Of a stretch of 6,460 bases of DNA, positions 6,044 through 6,460 are shown piece after piece. This stretch comes from an uncultured Bacteroidales bacterium (GTDB lineage Bacteria; Bacteroidota; Bacteroidia; Bacteroidales; UBA932): assembly GCA_946408295.1 (NCBI GenBank), contig CAMJRT010000071.1, positions 1 to 6,460 on the forward strand, given 5' to 3'. Below the pieces are notes generated by a model. It made no database searches. It saw only the letters and a list, made by a program, of their open reading frames with translations, and was not told the origin of the DNA. The translations under genes were made by a program, and so were the position numbers. Each line of letters starts with the position of its first letter. Position 1 is the first letter of the stretch.

Positions 6044-6460
6044 CGAATATTCGTTAACAAGGTACGGACCGGCTGGTCCTTGAGCTGGTAACGGGCTCCT
6101 TTGACGGAAGGATTGCCTGACAGACGCAGGTCAATATCAAACACATAATCATCCGGTGAAAAGTCTTTCAGCAAAGCCAGGACCTTGAAAAAAGACAGTC
6201 CGTCATCCGGCGTCAGGTTCAACAGAAACAGATACTCCTTGTCACAACGGGCATCTATCGAGAAGTCATCAGCCGTAAAAGTGCCGAGAACCAAGTCCTT
6301 GGAACGCACGACACCGGAAATGTCGCTCATCCGCACATATCCGGCCGGATTTTCTATATCCAGCAAGACGGAAACGGCAATGGTCCTTTCTCCGAAAGAG
6401 GGCAAGCGGACATCGACGATTTTCCCGGAACGCAGGTTCATCTGCCGCAGATTATTGACG
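6040..6460 (-). CDS. LEA/immunoglobulin-like hypothetical protein, 5' end cut by window edge
   Basis: The frame ends with TGA at 6042-6040 and remains open to the right edge. Six more codons (VNNLRQ) precede the first internal ATG at 6441, so that ATG is probably not the real start and an N-terminal region, perhaps a signal or lipoprotein peptide, lies outside. The visible 139 residues look like a beta-sandwich of the LEA type 2 kind: alternating hydrophobic strands, the phrase LLDIENPAGYVRMSDISGVV, and later a FDIDLRLSGNPSVKG strand pair. That assignment comes from overall pattern only. Such proteins are usually small envelope or lipoprotein components of unknown function. The stop overlaps the SPOR gene start by 4 nt, which suggests that the two are made together and may work together in the envelope. 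Confidence 0.7.
   Translation of the reverse strand, partial: VNNLRQMNLRSGKIVDVRLPSFGERTIAVSVLLDIENPAGYVRMSDISGVVRSKDLVLGTFTADDFSIDARCDKEYLFLLNLTPDDGLSFFKVLALLKDFSPDDYVFDIDLRLSGNPSVKGARYQLKDQPVRTLLTNIR

Overview
The window reads as a chromosomal segment of a Bacteroidota bacterium, most likely of the order Bacteroidales. Three things point there. Serine palmitoyltransferase is the entry enzyme of the sphingolipid pathway typical of this group. There is a near-perfect Bacteroidota-type promoter (TTTG, 19 nt, TATCTTTG). The sigma-54 and SPOR proteins look like Bacteroidales versions. The fairly GC-rich coding sequence would suit a Rikenellaceae-like or similar higher-GC lineage, but that rank is only inferred.

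All seven convincing genes lie on the minus strand, so they are transcribed from right to left. The first block (about 6460 down to 2921) is a tightly packed row: a partial gene for an LEA/immunoglobulin-like hypothetical protein, a secreted SPOR-domain protein, the sigma-54 factor RpoN, and a membrane transporter of the bile acid:sodium symporter (BASS) fold. Junctions are a 4-nt ATGA overlap, a 4-nt gap and a 1-nt TGATG overlap, which implies one operon with translational coupling.

The second block (2910 down to about 805) is a probable two-gene sphingolipid unit. It has a candidate -7 promoter element in the 59-bp spacer after the transporter, then serine palmitoyltransferase, then 6 nt later a short-chain dehydrogenase that is a good candidate for the 3-ketosphinganine reductase. 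The unit ends in a 9-bp stem-loop with a T-run, a probable intrinsic terminator.

The third block is a single LolD-type ABC ATPase gene whose start codon directly follows that terminator. No LolC/LolE-type permease is in view. Beyond it, the left 150 bases hold a strong Bacteroidota promoter aimed out of the window, a 16-codon mini-ORF, and a perfect hairpin with a GAGA loop that covers the stop/start junction (TGATG) with a following ORF cut by the window edge.

Most of the window is ordinary core and envelope biology. The parts most worth a second look are the leader-like structure at 15-128, the terminator touching the lolD start codon, the spt-SDR pairing, and an unusual insertion in the transporter. 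I saw no mobile element, CRISPR array, tRNA or rRNA.
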